Below are positions 10,329 to 21,162 of a DNA stretch of 64,000 bases, piece by piece. The DNA lies in assembly GCA_900635465.1 (NCBI GenBank), contig LR134135.1, forward strand, positions 1,426,001 through 1,490,000, read 5' to 3'. Each line of letters opens with the position of its first letter. Positions within the stretch are counted from its first letter, which is position 1. Source of the stretch: Lelliottia amnigena (lineage in GTDB: Bacteria > Pseudomonadota > Gammaproteobacteria > Enterobacterales > Enterobacteriaceae). The notes beneath the pieces were generated by a model, which was not told where the DNA came from, ran no database searches, and saw nothing but the letters and a program-made list of their open reading frames with translations. A program made the translations under genes and the position numbers.

Positions 10329-10417
10329 TTCTTTTTCATTGATGTCGTGAGAAGGCTCACACTTTGTGCCGCTTTTAAAATGACAATGGAGATCGTCATT
10401 TTATTAAAGAGGCTAAG

Positions 10418-11973
10418 ATGAAAAAATCTATTTTCGCTGTTCTGTTGATGTCTGGATATTTATCTCAGGCGATTGCACAGGATGTAACCATCATTTACAC
10501 CAACGATCTTCATGCACATGTTGAGCCATATAAATTACCTTACGTTGCTCAGGGGAAACGTGCTATCGGTGGGTTCGCAACTATCGCCACGTTTGTTAAG
10601 CAGGAAAAATCAAAAAACAAAGCCACATTTTATTTTGATGCCGGAGACTATTTTACCGGTCCCTATATCAGCAGTTTGACGAAAGGGAAAGCAATCATAG
10701 ATATTATGAATACTATGTCCTTTGATGCTGCATCGGTAGGCAATCATGAGTTCGATCACGGCTGGGATAATACGTTGCTTCAACTCAGTCAGGCTAAATT
10801 CCCCGTTCTTTTAGGGAATGTGTTTTATAAAAATAGCAATGTTTTATTCTGGAATAAACCCTACACCATTATTGAAAAGGAAGGGGTGAAAATCGGCGTA
10901 ATTGGACTGCATGGTGTTTTTGCTTTCGATGATACGGTTTCATCCTCAATGCGCCAGGGAATTGAGGCGCGGGACGAAGTGAAATATTTGCAGCACTATC
11001 TGGACGAACTACGCGGAAAAGTCGATATCACGGTTGCGCTGATGCATGAAGGTTTTCCTGCCCGGCAGTCCAGTATTGGCAGCGCAGATGTCAGGCGGGC
11101 GCTTGATAAAGATATTCAAACGGCGCGACAGGTGAAAGGACTGGATATTCTGATTACCGGGCACGCACATGTGGGAACACCGGAGCCGATAAAAGTTGGG
11201 CAGACGCTGGTGCTCTCGACAGACAGCGGCGGGATCAATATCGGTAAGCTTGTGCTCAATGTGGATCCTGAAAAGCATCGTCACGACACAAAAAGTTTTG
11301 AACTGAAAACGCTCTATGCCGATGAGTGGAAGCCCGACCCGTCCACGCAAAAGGTCATCGACAGCTGGAATAAAACGCTGTCAGAAACGGTCCAGCAAAA
11401 AGTAGGAACAACGCCCATCACGCTGACTCGCGCGTATGGTGAGTCTTCTCCGTTGGGCAACGTATTTACCGATGCGATGCTGATTGCAGCCCCTGATGCG
11501 CAGCTGGCGCTGACGAATTCTGGGGGACTTCGCGCGGATATCAATGCGGGGACTATCACACTGGGTGATGTGATCAGCACATTCCCATTCCCGAATGAAC
11601 TCACTGTAATGGATTTAAGCGGTAAAGCCCTGCGTAGCCTGATGGAGCATGGCGCGTCCCTCACGAATGGGGTGTTGCAAATGTCAAAAGGCGTGAAAAT
11701 GCGTTACGACCCGCAAAAACCAACGGGCCAGCGCGTCGTGCTTTTCACCTTAAATGACAAACCCATTATTGATAACGAAACCTATCGCGTCGCAACCAAC
11801 AGTTTCCTTGCGCCGGGAGGCGATGGTTTTAACGCATTTACTCAGGGCAGAATAAACAGGTAAAAGGTGGCTATAACCTTTCCAATGCGGTGATTGATTA
11901 TTTGTTGAAAGGGAATCAAATCATCCCCCAGCAGGTAAATGAAATGCGCGTCAATAGCGTTAACAGTAACTAA
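10418..11973 (+). CDS. Periplasmic 5'-nucleotidase/UshA-family metallophosphatase (one apparent -1 frameshift)
   Basis: The signal peptide (residues 1-20, cleavage near SQAIA-QD) indicates export to the periplasm. The metallophosphoesterase domain shows D30-x-H32 (TNDLHAH), D74-x-x-D77 (DAGD), GNHEFDHG (109-116), MHEGF and TGHAH. A C-terminal 5'-nucleotidase domain has NSGGLRADI and APGGDGF. The enzyme should hydrolyse nucleotides or related phosphoesters; substrate is not predictable. The frame first stops at 11863. A missing G in the GGG at 11845-11847 would restore [16 protein letters not shown] and carry the frame to TAA 11971-11973, giving about 518 residues, typical of the family. Being accessory, a real mutation is possible, but the pattern fits the other indels. 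An arylsulfotransferase gene follows 18 bases on, in the same frame as this gene's restored end. Confidence 0.85.
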
Positions 11974-11980
11974 TACTATC

Positions 11981-11986
11981 AGGTGA
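11981..11986 (+). promoter_or_regulatory. Ribosome binding site deciding the arylsulfotransferase start
   Basis: AGGTGA lies five bases before ATG 11992. The in-frame GTG at 11983 lies inside this site, so the ATG is preferred. Confidence 0.6.
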
Positions 11987-11991
11987 TTAAT

Positions 11992-13512
11992 ATGGCAATT
12001 ATTTATACAGATATGGATCTCGCCCCTGCAAACAATCAGCTTGCGGCGTACCTTAATTTTATAATCGATGAGGCGGTAACGTATTCTTATACGGTTCTAG
12101 CCAGAAATACCAGTCCAACAAGTGTGGATTTCAACTACGTTTCTGATGTCACTATTGAGAATACCGACAATATAGTGAAAATTCCTGTAATAGGACTTTA
12201 TGCCAATTATCCCAATCAAGTCAGGGTTATGTTTAAAGACCTGGATGGCATAGAGATTTTTAACCAAATCATCATGGTGCGAACGGATACGCAAGTTTAT
12301 CGCGATGCAACTATTTTTCATTTGAATATTGAACATACGGATACAACAAAGTTTACCTCTGTATGGGGAAATAGTTGGCTAATGACCACAAACTGCGATG
12401 GGTATGACCAGAATGGCGATCTCCGCTGTTATTATTCCGAGTCTTATCGTAATCAGATGTTAAGAACCCACAATGGTTACTTTTATATAGGGAGCGATGA
12501 AGATGAACACTGGTACGGCCGCCGGTTTTTCAAAATTGATATTTTAGGCAATGTTATTCTGGAATTTACTCTACGCGATAGTAATAACAATCGTTTTGCC
12601 AATACTCACGATCTGGCCTGGGACTCAGCCGGTAATATCTATATGATCGGTAACGATAACCCGGATCGATCGACGAATACCATGAGGCAGGATGCGTCTA
12701 TCCTAAAATTTGATGACAATACAGGGATGATGATCTGGGCCAGAAATTATACCAGGGATTTTAATAATGCGCAGATCCTGAATAACAGCCCGACAAATGA
12801 CGTTCATCTTAACTCACTTTCCTGGATCCCAGCAGGTAACGTCAACGGCGAAGCTATTATTGTACACACTCGCTCCACGGGTATTATCTTTGGTATCTCT
12901 CCCGAAAATGGGGAAATTTTATGGACGTTAAATTCAGGTGGATTTAATGGGGCTCTCTTTGCTAATGGGCTCGATACGTCTGGTATCACGGCCTTTGAAA
13001 ATGGCGCCCATACGGTATGTGTCACTCATAACAGTAAGTTTATTGGCAATACAGATGTAAGTCAGGGGAAATTTGTTCTCTCGTTATTTGATAACCGCTC
13101 CTGCGTTGATCCGGATGGGCAAGCCGTTACGCGTGCCATTACCGCCGACGCAACGGCTGAACCCTATCAAACCGATCCTGCTCGGGTAATGTTCTACGCC
13201 GTTAATCTCACGACAAATACGGTGACCCAGGCGCAACCTAGTATTGACCTTCCTTCCGAAACCGTTCCCCAAATAACCGATTTTATGGGTGCCGTCTTCG
13301 ACCATAATGACTATTACAGTATTTATACCAATCATGCTCGTTCATTTTTTATCAGTGATGTAAACGGTGAGATTATTGCCACTGTCTACGATGTAATTTG
13401 CTCACTGGATGGTTATCCGGAGTTTTCTGGCGAGTGTTACCGGGCAAGACTGTTTGCTGAAAGTGAGCTCAATGACTTAATTGGTGTTGGGTATAAGGTG
13501 GCCAACACCTGA
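11992..13512 (+). CDS. Arylsulfotransferase (ASST)-family protein without visible signal peptide
   Basis: 506 residues. The N-terminal part (about 1-110, IPVIGLYANYPNQVRVMF) resembles the Ig-like ASST N-domain and the rest a six-bladed propeller. Motifs equivalent to those of E. coli CFT073 AssT are visible: H206 in NTHDLAW, H272 in NDVHLNSLSW, R294 in VHTRSTG and H346 in THNSKF followed by LSLFDNRS. The last corresponds to the His that is transiently sulfated in AssT. ASST moves sulfate from one phenol to another without PAPS, normally in the periplasm. Here the N-terminus (MAIIYTDMDLAPANNQ) lacks a signal peptide, and an in-frame TAA seven codons upstream rules out a longer start. Substrate is unknown. 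It probably shares a transcript with the nucleotidase. Confidence 0.75.
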   Translation: MAIIYTDMDLAPANNQLAAYLNFIIDEAVTYSYTVLARNTSPTSVDFNYVSDVTIENTDNIVKIPVIGLYANYPNQVRVMFKDLDGIEIFNQIIMVRTDTQVYRDATIFHLNIEHTDTTKFTSVWGNSWLMTTNCDGYDQNGDLRCYYSESYRNQMLRTHNGYFYIGSDEDEHWYGRRFFKIDILGNVILEFTLRDSNNNRFANTHDLAWDSAGNIYMIGNDNPDRSTNTMRQDASILKFDDNTGMMIWARNYTRDFNNAQILNNSPTNDVHLNSLSWIPAGNVNGEAIIVHTRSTGIIFGISPENGEILWTLNSGGFNGALFANGLDTSGITAFENGAHTVCVTHNSKFIGNTDVSQGKFVLSLFDNRSCVDPDGQAVTRAITADATAEPYQTDPARVMFYAVNLTTNTVTQAQPSIDLPSETVPQITDFMGAVFDHNDYYSIYTNHARSFFISDVNGEIIATVYDVICSLDGYPEFSGECYRARLFAESELNDLIGVGYKVANT

Positions 13513-13557
13513 TTGTCCTCCGGGTATTTTTCTGCGTTAAGACAGGGCGTTATTTTA

Positions 13558-13584
13558 ATGCCGGTCACCTGAGGTGTCCGGCAT
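13558..13584 (+). terminator. Hairpin after the arylsulfotransferase gene
   Basis: ATGCCGGTCACC at 13558-13569 pairs with GGTGTCCGGCAT at 13573-13584 with one mismatch and a 3-base loop. No T run follows, so it may be an mRNA end or processing hairpin. Confidence 0.5.
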
Positions 13585-13742
13585 TGTTACAGAAGGAACG
13601 CCTTGGTCTGGCTTCACGGTATAAATTGAAAAATTTTGCGAGGCGTTTTCCAGAATTTAAAACGCGCTATTGCTGGATAAAAGCACAGTCATAAAATGGC
13701 GGCGCACCTGCAAAATCAGGTGTCAGGATTGGCGTCCTGAAA

Positions 13743-13967
13743 GTGTGTGATCGGCAATATTTTGTCGGTGGTTTCGTTCGCCCTAAGGAAAAGGGTATAG
13801 TTCTGCTTCTGGCGGGCGAATCGGGAGCTTCTTTTGAAGCGCCAGTATACACACACACTGGTACGCCAATTCCTTTTCGTCCGCCGCCTGCGAATTTGGC
13901 GTTTCCTGCGGTGGTAAATTCAATGTGTGTGAAGGAATTACCCGATGAATTCAAAAGAAAGCGTTAA
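13743..13967 (+). CDS. Ash/Icd-like protein of P4-type elements, remnant
   Basis: The frame encodes FVRPKEKGIVLLLAGESG, SFEAPVYTHTGTPIPFRPPP and ANLAFPAVVNS, the hallmark of the small Ash/Icd-like proteins of P4-like satellites and related prophages. In-frame homology extends upstream to about 13695 (GAPAKSGVRIGVL), but no ATG in this frame is present there; a nearby ATG at 13696 is out of frame. The gene is thus probably degraded or starts at GTG 13743. No integrase, primase or other P4 genes occur nearby. It overlaps the next ORF by 23 bases. Confidence 0.5.
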   Translation: MCDRQYFVGGFVRPKEKGIVLLLAGESGASFEAPVYTHTGTPIPFRPPPANLAFPAVVNSMCVKELPDEFKRKR

Positions 13968-14379
13968 CCCATTGTACAGCGAATTAAGCCTGAATAACTT
14001 TGATCTCCCGGTTCTTGCGGAGCGCTGCAACCTGCTTACCGAAATGCTGCTCGACTGCCGCTCTCTTTCGCAAATGCAACCTATATGTCGATGCCTTTCT
14101 GTTTATCTGGACGCCCTTCAACGCGAGGTGGCAACATCGATGATCGATTTTTTACGTGGTAGAAAGCGCAAATGATCAGCCTCTGAAGCAAAAGAGTGGC
14201 TTTTAGAAGATACCGAAACGATTTGTGATTACTGCCGCGCGTTAAATCACGTTTTGCTCATCTCACACGTTGATGGCGAAATGCGCCCTCATCTTACCGG
14301 CCTGCTGCACGACATCACGCACGCGATTGCTGACGAACTCAATGGCCCTCAGATTCAGGTCACAAACCGTTCCCTCTAA
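13945..14379 (+). pseudogene. P4/phage-remnant ORF interrupted by in-frame TGA
   Basis: Begins at ATG 13945 with GAAGGAA upstream. It reads 76 residues (NNFDLPVLAERCNLLTEM, helical) to TGA at 14173-14175. The same frame then stays open for another 67 codons (EAKEWLLEDTETICDYCRA ... HLTGLLHDITHAIADEL) to TAA at 14377-14379, with no good start for the second half. I do not recognise a function; location directly after an Ash-like ORF suggests a satellite-phage cargo protein. The stop may be a true nonsense mutation or a single-base error. Confidence 0.45.
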
Positions 14380-14386
14380 TCGAACC

Positions 14387-14408
14387 GTGCCGGGCTAGTT
14401 CCCGGCAC
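14387..14408 (+). terminator. Hairpin after the phage remnant
   Basis: GTGCCGGG (14387-14394) pairs with CCCGGCAC (14401-14408); a T6 run occurs 11 bases later. It is a likely terminator for the remnant operon. Confidence 0.55.
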
Positions 14409-14544
14409 CATGCAAACCCTTTTTTCAGATGATTATTAACGTATTGATTTTATTACGCGTAAATAACCACTCAGAAAAAGGGTAGAAATGGCTGAATGTG
14501 GATTATTTTGCGTCGCAACAATTAGATAGCGCCGTAGCACTTCA

Positions 14545-14623
14545 GTTCACTGCCGTACAGGCAGCTTAGCAACTGGAAGACTATGGCAGAGCTCTGTTCA
14601 CTGCCAGACAAGCAGTGATAAAA
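14545..14623 (+). CRISPR. Relic type I-F CRISPR mini-array (two repeats, one short spacer)
   Basis: The 28-base unit at 14545-14572 (begins GTTCACTGCCGTACAGG, ends CAGCTTAGCAA) matches the E. coli/Yersinia type I-F repeat at all but one base and keeps the CTGCC/GGCAG palindrome. A second copy at 14596-14623 (GTTCACTGCCAGACAAGCAG then TGATAAAA) is degenerate, about 20 of 28 bases, as leader-distal repeats often are. The spacer between them is 23 bases (14573-14595), shorter than the normal 32. No cas gene is present. The clpA-infA junction is the known chromosomal site of type I-F loci in E. coli. The left flank (14409-14544) is AT-rich and could be the leader. The remaining bases to 14720 hold nothing else I can name. 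Confidence 0.6.
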
Positions 14624-14720
14624 CGCCGACAATGCGCATTTGTATAGAGGTTAATTGCCCACACGCGCCCATTCACTGCTGCTACGATATAGGCATCAAT
14701 AGCAATCCGTAAAGATAAAA

Positions 14721-14751
14721 AAATAAGGCCGGGGATATCCCGGCCTTATTT
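14721..14751 (-). terminator. Terminator of infA
   Basis: 13-bp stem AAATAAGGCCGGG (14721-14733) with CCCGGCCTTATTT (14739-14751), loop of 5. The infA stop lies 30 bases away; T-rich ends suit either direction. Confidence 0.85.
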
Positions 14752-14781
14752 ATATCTGTACGCCTTCAGCGGCGAAATTAA

Positions 14782-15000
<219 letters not shown>

Positions 15001-15042
15001 CTAATCCTCTGGGGTATCACTACCAAGTTTTGAACCGGCAAG

Positions 15043-15071
15043 ATAATGCCGAAATTCATCAATTAAGTAAA
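15043..15071 (-). promoter_or_regulatory. Candidate sigma70 promoter for infA
   Basis: On the minus strand, TTTACT (15066-15071) and CATTAT (15043-15048) are separated by 17 bases, 43 bases before the infA start codon. It is a reasonable but unproven promoter. Confidence 0.4.
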
Positions 15072-15289
15072 GAATTGCGCGTTTAAAACGCAACAAAACA
15101 GTTTCGGCGCATTGCCCAGTCGTCACGGTATAACCGTACGAGAAGCGCATTCGTAAAGGGGGTGACGACAGGATAAACGTCAGGACGTTATCTGATGCGA
15201 AGAATTCCCAAACGGCGGCGGGGCAACAGGCAGAAGCTACTCTGCGGCACCAATTATAACACTCCTCATCAAAAATGGGCGGAAAACAT

Positions 15290-15995
15290 TTACACCTGAG
15301 GCATAAAGAGTGTTCTCGGCACCCAAAAGTTCTGTGGGAGCTTTTGCAGGCGCAGCTTGTCCAGTTGGTCGAGGTAATGGCGACGCGTAATTTCAACCGC
15401 ACCTAGTGACGCCGTGTGTTCGTTGAGCACCTGACAATCCATCAGTTGACCACCGCGCAGGGAAAACTCCTGACAAAAAACCAGCAGCGCGGTTTTAGAG
15501 GCGTTAATCGCGCGACTAAACATCGATTCACCGCAAAATAATGTCCCTTGCGCCACGCCATACATTCCCCCCCACCAGCGTGTCATTGTCCCAGACTTCA
15601 ATCGAGTGCGCATAGCCCAGCTCATGTAAACGAAGATAGGCATTGATAATATCGTGGGTAATCCAGGTGCCTTCATCGCGATCCGCAGCGCAGCCCTCAA
15701 TAACCTGCCCAAAAGCATAATTAAGCGTGACGCGGTAGGATGATTTGGCATGAAAGCGCTTCATGCTGCGGCTGAGGTGAAACTGTGATGGCTCCAGTAT
15801 CGCGCGGGGATCGGGTGACCACCACAAAATGGGATCGCCGGGTGAAAACCACGGGAAAATTCCGCGCTGGTAGGCCATTAACAGGCGTGCCGGGCTTAAA
15901 TCCCCGCCGAGTGCGAGTAGCCCATTGGGTTCACGTAGCGCTCCCTCTGGCGGAGGGAACGCAATGTTATGACGAGAAAGCTGGACCAGGCGCAT
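15290..15995 (-). CDS. aat: Leucyl/phenylalanyl-tRNA--protein transferase (one apparent +1 frameshift)
   Basis: Aat adds Leu or Phe to the N-terminal Arg or Lys of proteins, creating N-degrons read by ClpS-ClpA, whose genes lie across the island. The N-terminal part ([38 protein letters not shown]) and C-terminal part ([40 protein letters not shown]) match E. coli. They lie in different frames because of a seven-G run (C7 at 15567-15573 on the plus strand) where six are expected for LVGGMYG. Removing one base gives a full-length protein of 234 residues. The shift is very likely a homopolymer error. Confidence 0.93.
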
Positions 15996-16041
15996 GACAA
16001 CAGAACTCCAATACGCGAGTTAGGATCGGTTCAAATATAGT

Positions 16042-17763
16042 CTACAGACGTTGTTTAAACTGGTAATAACGACCCTGTTTCGCGAACAATTCTGCGTGAC
16101 TACCTTGCTCAATAATCTGTCCGTTGTCCATGACAATTATTTGATCAAAATTCGCCAGCCCGCGCAGGCGGTGAGTCACCATCAGCACGGTTTTGTTTTT
16201 CATGGTTTGCGCCAGTAAATCAAGAATTTGACTTTCAGTGGTTGCGTCGAGCCCTTCTGTCGGTTCATCCAATAACATGAAGGGGGCATCATGCAGTAAT
16301 GCTCTTGCTACTGCCAGACGGCGCAATTCACCACCGGAAAGCTGGCGTCCTCCTTCGCCAAGCCAGGCGTTCAAACCGTCATCCTCAAGCAGCTTGTGTA
16401 AACCCACTTGTTCGAGAACAGCGCACAACGCTTCATCAGAAGCGGTAGGGGAGGCCAGCAGTAAATTGTCGCGCAGAGTTGCGCTAAAGAGATGAACGCG
16501 CTGCGGTACAACGCTGACGATTTTGCGCAGCGTCTGCTCGTTAAAATCGGTCAGGGGTGTGGTATTAAAAAGAATCTGTCCCTGGCGCGGATCCCACGCA
16601 CGGGTCAGCAGCTGTAAAAGCGTCGATTTACCACAGCCCGTTCGGCCAAGAATGGCGACATGCTGCCCCGCCTGGACAGTCAGATTAATTCCATCAAGCG
16701 CATTTTGCGTTTGTCCCTCGTAGGCAAACGTCACCTCTGTCAGCTGCACAGCGATGCTGTCTGGCACGACTGAGTGACCTTCCTTGAACTGGACTTCCGG
16801 CGTTTGCTCAACGATCTGCGTGATGCGCACCGCAGACGCAATAACCTGGCCAAGGTGCTGGAATGCGCCGGTCACAGGCGCGAGCGCCTCAAATGCTGCA
16901 AGTGCACAAAAGACGAACAGAGCAATTAGCGCGCCGGGCTGGGTATTTCCCCCCACGCCTCCGGCGGCCATCCACAGCATTGCAATCACAGCGAAACCGC
17001 CAATCAACAGCATCAACGCCTGAGAGAGCGCCGTCAGCTCCGATTGTCTGCGCTGAGCTTCATGCCAGCTCAGCTCAGTGCTTTCCATCCGGGCACGATA
17101 GCGTCGGCTGGCACCAAAAATGGTTAATTCGGCCTGGCCTTGCAGCCATGATGTTAACTGCTGACGATAGTCCCCACGCAAACGCGTGAGTTTTTCACCC
17201 GTTGCTTTGCCCGCGCGATAAAATAGCGGTGGCAACAAGAGAAGCGTGAGTAACATTATGCCGCCGAGCGTGAGAGCGATCGGCACATCAAGCATACAAA
17301 GCCCCAGCGTGACAACGGCGATCACCACAAAAGCACCTACCAGCGGGGAAATCACGCGCAGGTAAAGGTGATCCAGCGTATCGACGTCAGCGACGACGCG
17401 GTTTAGTAAATCACCCTGACGAAAACGCGCCAGCCCGGCAGGAGAGAGCGGCAGCAGCTTGCTGAACGTGAAAATACGCAGATGCTGCAGGACACGGAAA
17501 GTCGCGTCGTGGCTGACCAGACGCTCAAAATATCGACCTGCGGTGCGCGCGATAGCCGTGCCACGAACGCCCGCAGCGGGCAGCATATAGTTGAAGCTGT
17601 ATAATCCGGCAAAGCCTGCAACGGCAGACGCGGACAGGAACCAGCCAGAGAGCGTCAGCAGGCCAATGCTTGCCAGAAGCGTTAAAATGGCGAGCACAAC
17701 GCCGAGCGTGAGCATCCATTTATGGCGTTTATAAAGCGCGAGATACGGGAGTAGGGCACGCAT
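16042..17763 (-). CDS. cydC: Heterodimeric ABC transporter subunit CydC
   Basis: 573 residues: six transmembrane helices, then a nucleotide-binding domain with Walker A GRTGCGKST (about 369-377), signature LSGGELRR and Walker B FMLLDEPTEGLD. With CydD it forms the inner-membrane glutathione/cysteine exporter needed for cytochrome bd assembly; recent work also ties it to heme. The ATG shares one base with the cydD stop (TAATG), with GGAGG seven bases upstream inside cydD, so translation is coupled. The gene is intact. Confidence 0.97.
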   Translation of the reverse strand: MRALLPYLALYKRHKWMLTLGVVLAILTLLASIGLLTLSGWFLSASAVAGFAGLYSFNYMLPAAGVRGTAIARTAGRYFERLVSHDATFRVLQHLRIFTFSKLLPLSPAGLARFRQGDLLNRVVADVDTLDHLYLRVISPLVGAFVVIAVVTLGLCMLDVPIALTLGGIMLLTLLLLPPLFYRAGKATGEKLTRLRGDYRQQLTSWLQGQAELTIFGASRRYRARMESTELSWHEAQRRQSELTALSQALMLLIGGFAVIAMLWMAAGGVGGNTQPGALIALFVFCALAAFEALAPVTGAFQHLGQVIASAVRITQIVEQTPEVQFKEGHSVVPDSIAVQLTEVTFAYEGQTQNALDGINLTVQAGQHVAILGRTGCGKSTLLQLLTRAWDPRQGQILFNTTPLTDFNEQTLRKIVSVVPQRVHLFSATLRDNLLLASPTASDEALCAVLEQVGLHKLLEDDGLNAWLGEGGRQLSGGELRRLAVARALLHDAPFMLLDEPTEGLDATTESQILDLLAQTMKNKTVLMVTHRLRGLANFDQIIVMDNGQIIEQGSHAELFAKQGRYYQFKQRL

Positions 17764-19530
17764 TAAATATCCTCCTGACGATTCGCCAGCAGAGCCGCAA
17801 AGGGCCCCTGAGCGGCAGCGAGCGTTGCGTAATCGCCTTGCTCAACAATATGGCCGTTTTCCATCACCCAAATCTGATCCCATTCGGCAATGCCTTCCAG
17901 TTGGTGCGTCACCATGAGCGTCGTCTGCTGCTTTGACGCGTCATTGAGCGCCTGCATAACACGTTGCTCGCTGTGGGCATCCAGGCTGGCGGCGGGTTCG
18001 TCGAGCAACATCAGCTGGCTTGCGTTAAGCAGGGCACGCGCCACGGCGATACGCTGTGCCTGGCCAACGGAAAGTCCTGCGGACTGATCGCCCACCACGG
18101 TATCAACGCCGTTTGGCAGACCCGGCAGGAACTCGCTAACCCAGGCGCGATCGAGCACCGATTTGAGCTCATCTTCATGCGCATCGGGACGCGCCAGTAA
18201 GACGTTCTCGCGCAGCGTAGAAGCAGGTAGCTGTGGGTTTTGCCCCACCCAGCTCAACTGTTTGCGCCAGGCATCGGGCTCAAGCGAGCGCAATTCGGTT
18301 CGATTGACCTGCAACGAACCGGTGTACGCCATAAATCCGGATAACGCATTCAGCAACGAGCTTTTTCCTGAACCGCTCGTGCCGACTAAAACGACGCGCT
18401 GACCCGCAGCAAGCGTGAAGTTGAGCGGACCAGCGAGCACTTTGCCTTCTGGCGAAAGCACAGAAAAGTCATGGGCTTCAAGAGTGACTGGCTCCTTACC
18501 GTTGAGCGTGACGTCACCGCGTTCGGGATGGGCCAGCGGCGTTTCAAGGAAGGTTTTCAGGCTGTCAGCGGCGCCAACGGCCTGCGCTTTGGCGTGATAA
18601 AACGTCCCCAAATCGCGCAGCGGCTGGAAAAATTCGGGTGCCAGAATGAGCGCGAGGAAACCAGCAGACAGCGTTACTGCCGTGCCGTAGTGACCAAAAT
18701 CGAGCGCGCCGAGATACGAGAAACCGAAGTAAACGGCCACCAGGGCAATCGAAAGCGACGTAAAGAATTCAAGTACGCCGGAGGAGAGGAAGGCCATACG
18801 CAGCACTTCCATTGTGCGCTGGCGGAAATCCTGTGACGCGAGGCGAATATTGTCAATTTCGGCTTCACCACGGCCAAAGACGCGCAGGGTTTCCATCCCA
18901 CGCAGTCGGTCAAGGAAATGTCCGCTCAGGCGGCCGAGCGCAAGGAAATTGCGCCGGTTGGCATCAGCAGCCCCCATTCCGACCATTGCCATAAACATCG
19001 GTATAAGCGGTGCAGTCCCCAGCAAAATTAACGCAGCAACCCAGTTGGTTGGGAAAATGGCGAGCACAATAAGCAGCGGAACAAAAACCGCCAGCGCCAT
19101 CTGCGGGAGATAGCGGGCATAGTAATCATGCATATCGTCGATTTGTTCGAGAATAAGCGTAGCCCAGCTTCCGGCCGGTTTTCCCTGAATCCATGCGGGG
19201 CCAGCTTCCTGAAGTCTGTCGAGCACTTTACGTCGGATTTCATAGCGAATTTGCTGTCCGGCATAAAAGCCTACCCGCTCGCGTAGCCAGACAACCCAGG
19301 CGCGAAAGAATAAAGACCAACACCAGCACGACAAAAGGCATCAACAGTGCCTCGCGCGGTATATTTTCCATAATCATATGGTTGAGAATGCGGGCCAGCA
19401 GCCATGCCTGGGCGACAATCAACAAACCGCTGATAAAACCCAAAAGGCGGGAAATATTCAGCCAGCGGCGCGAAAGAACGCTTTGCTGTTTAAGCCAGCG
19501 AGTTAACTCTTGTTGACGGTTTTTTTCCAT
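17763..19530 (-). CDS. cydD: Heterodimeric ABC transporter subunit CydD (one apparent +1 frameshift)
   Basis: Partner of CydC, first gene of the cydDC operon. It starts at ATG 19530 (MEKNRQQELTRWLKQQSV), matching the family N-terminus. The frame shifts after VLVFIL: an extra A in the AAA at 19305-19307 (plus strand) blocks RAWVVWLRERVGF. Without it the protein is 588 residues, the E. coli length. The NBD has GTSGSGKSS, LSVGQAQR (a variant signature, as in E. coli) and LMLLDEPAASLD. The shift is probably a sequence error. Confidence 0.94.
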
Positions 19531-19588
19531 TGCGTACTTTGCAGGTAACATTATTAGAATTGGGCTTCGCAATGTTACATGCCAGGCA

Positions 19589-19619
19589 AAATAAAGGCGA
19601 CCTATCGTCGCCTTTATTT
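19589..19619. terminator. Terminator between trxB and cydD
   Basis: 13-bp perfect stem AAATAAAGGCGAC (19589-19601) against 19607-19619, loop of 5. It ends trxB transcription ahead of cydD on the minus strand. Confidence 0.85.
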
Positions 19620-19643
19620 ACGTTTGTTACTGACTTGTAAAGA

Positions 19644-21162
<1,519 letters not shown>

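Noticed and set aside
14671..14705. Possible third I-F repeat (ATTCACTGCTG ... ATATAGGCATCAATAGCAA)
   Set aside because: It begins and ends like a repeat but has several extra bases in the middle and does not keep a regular spacing from the second copy. It is too degenerate to call.
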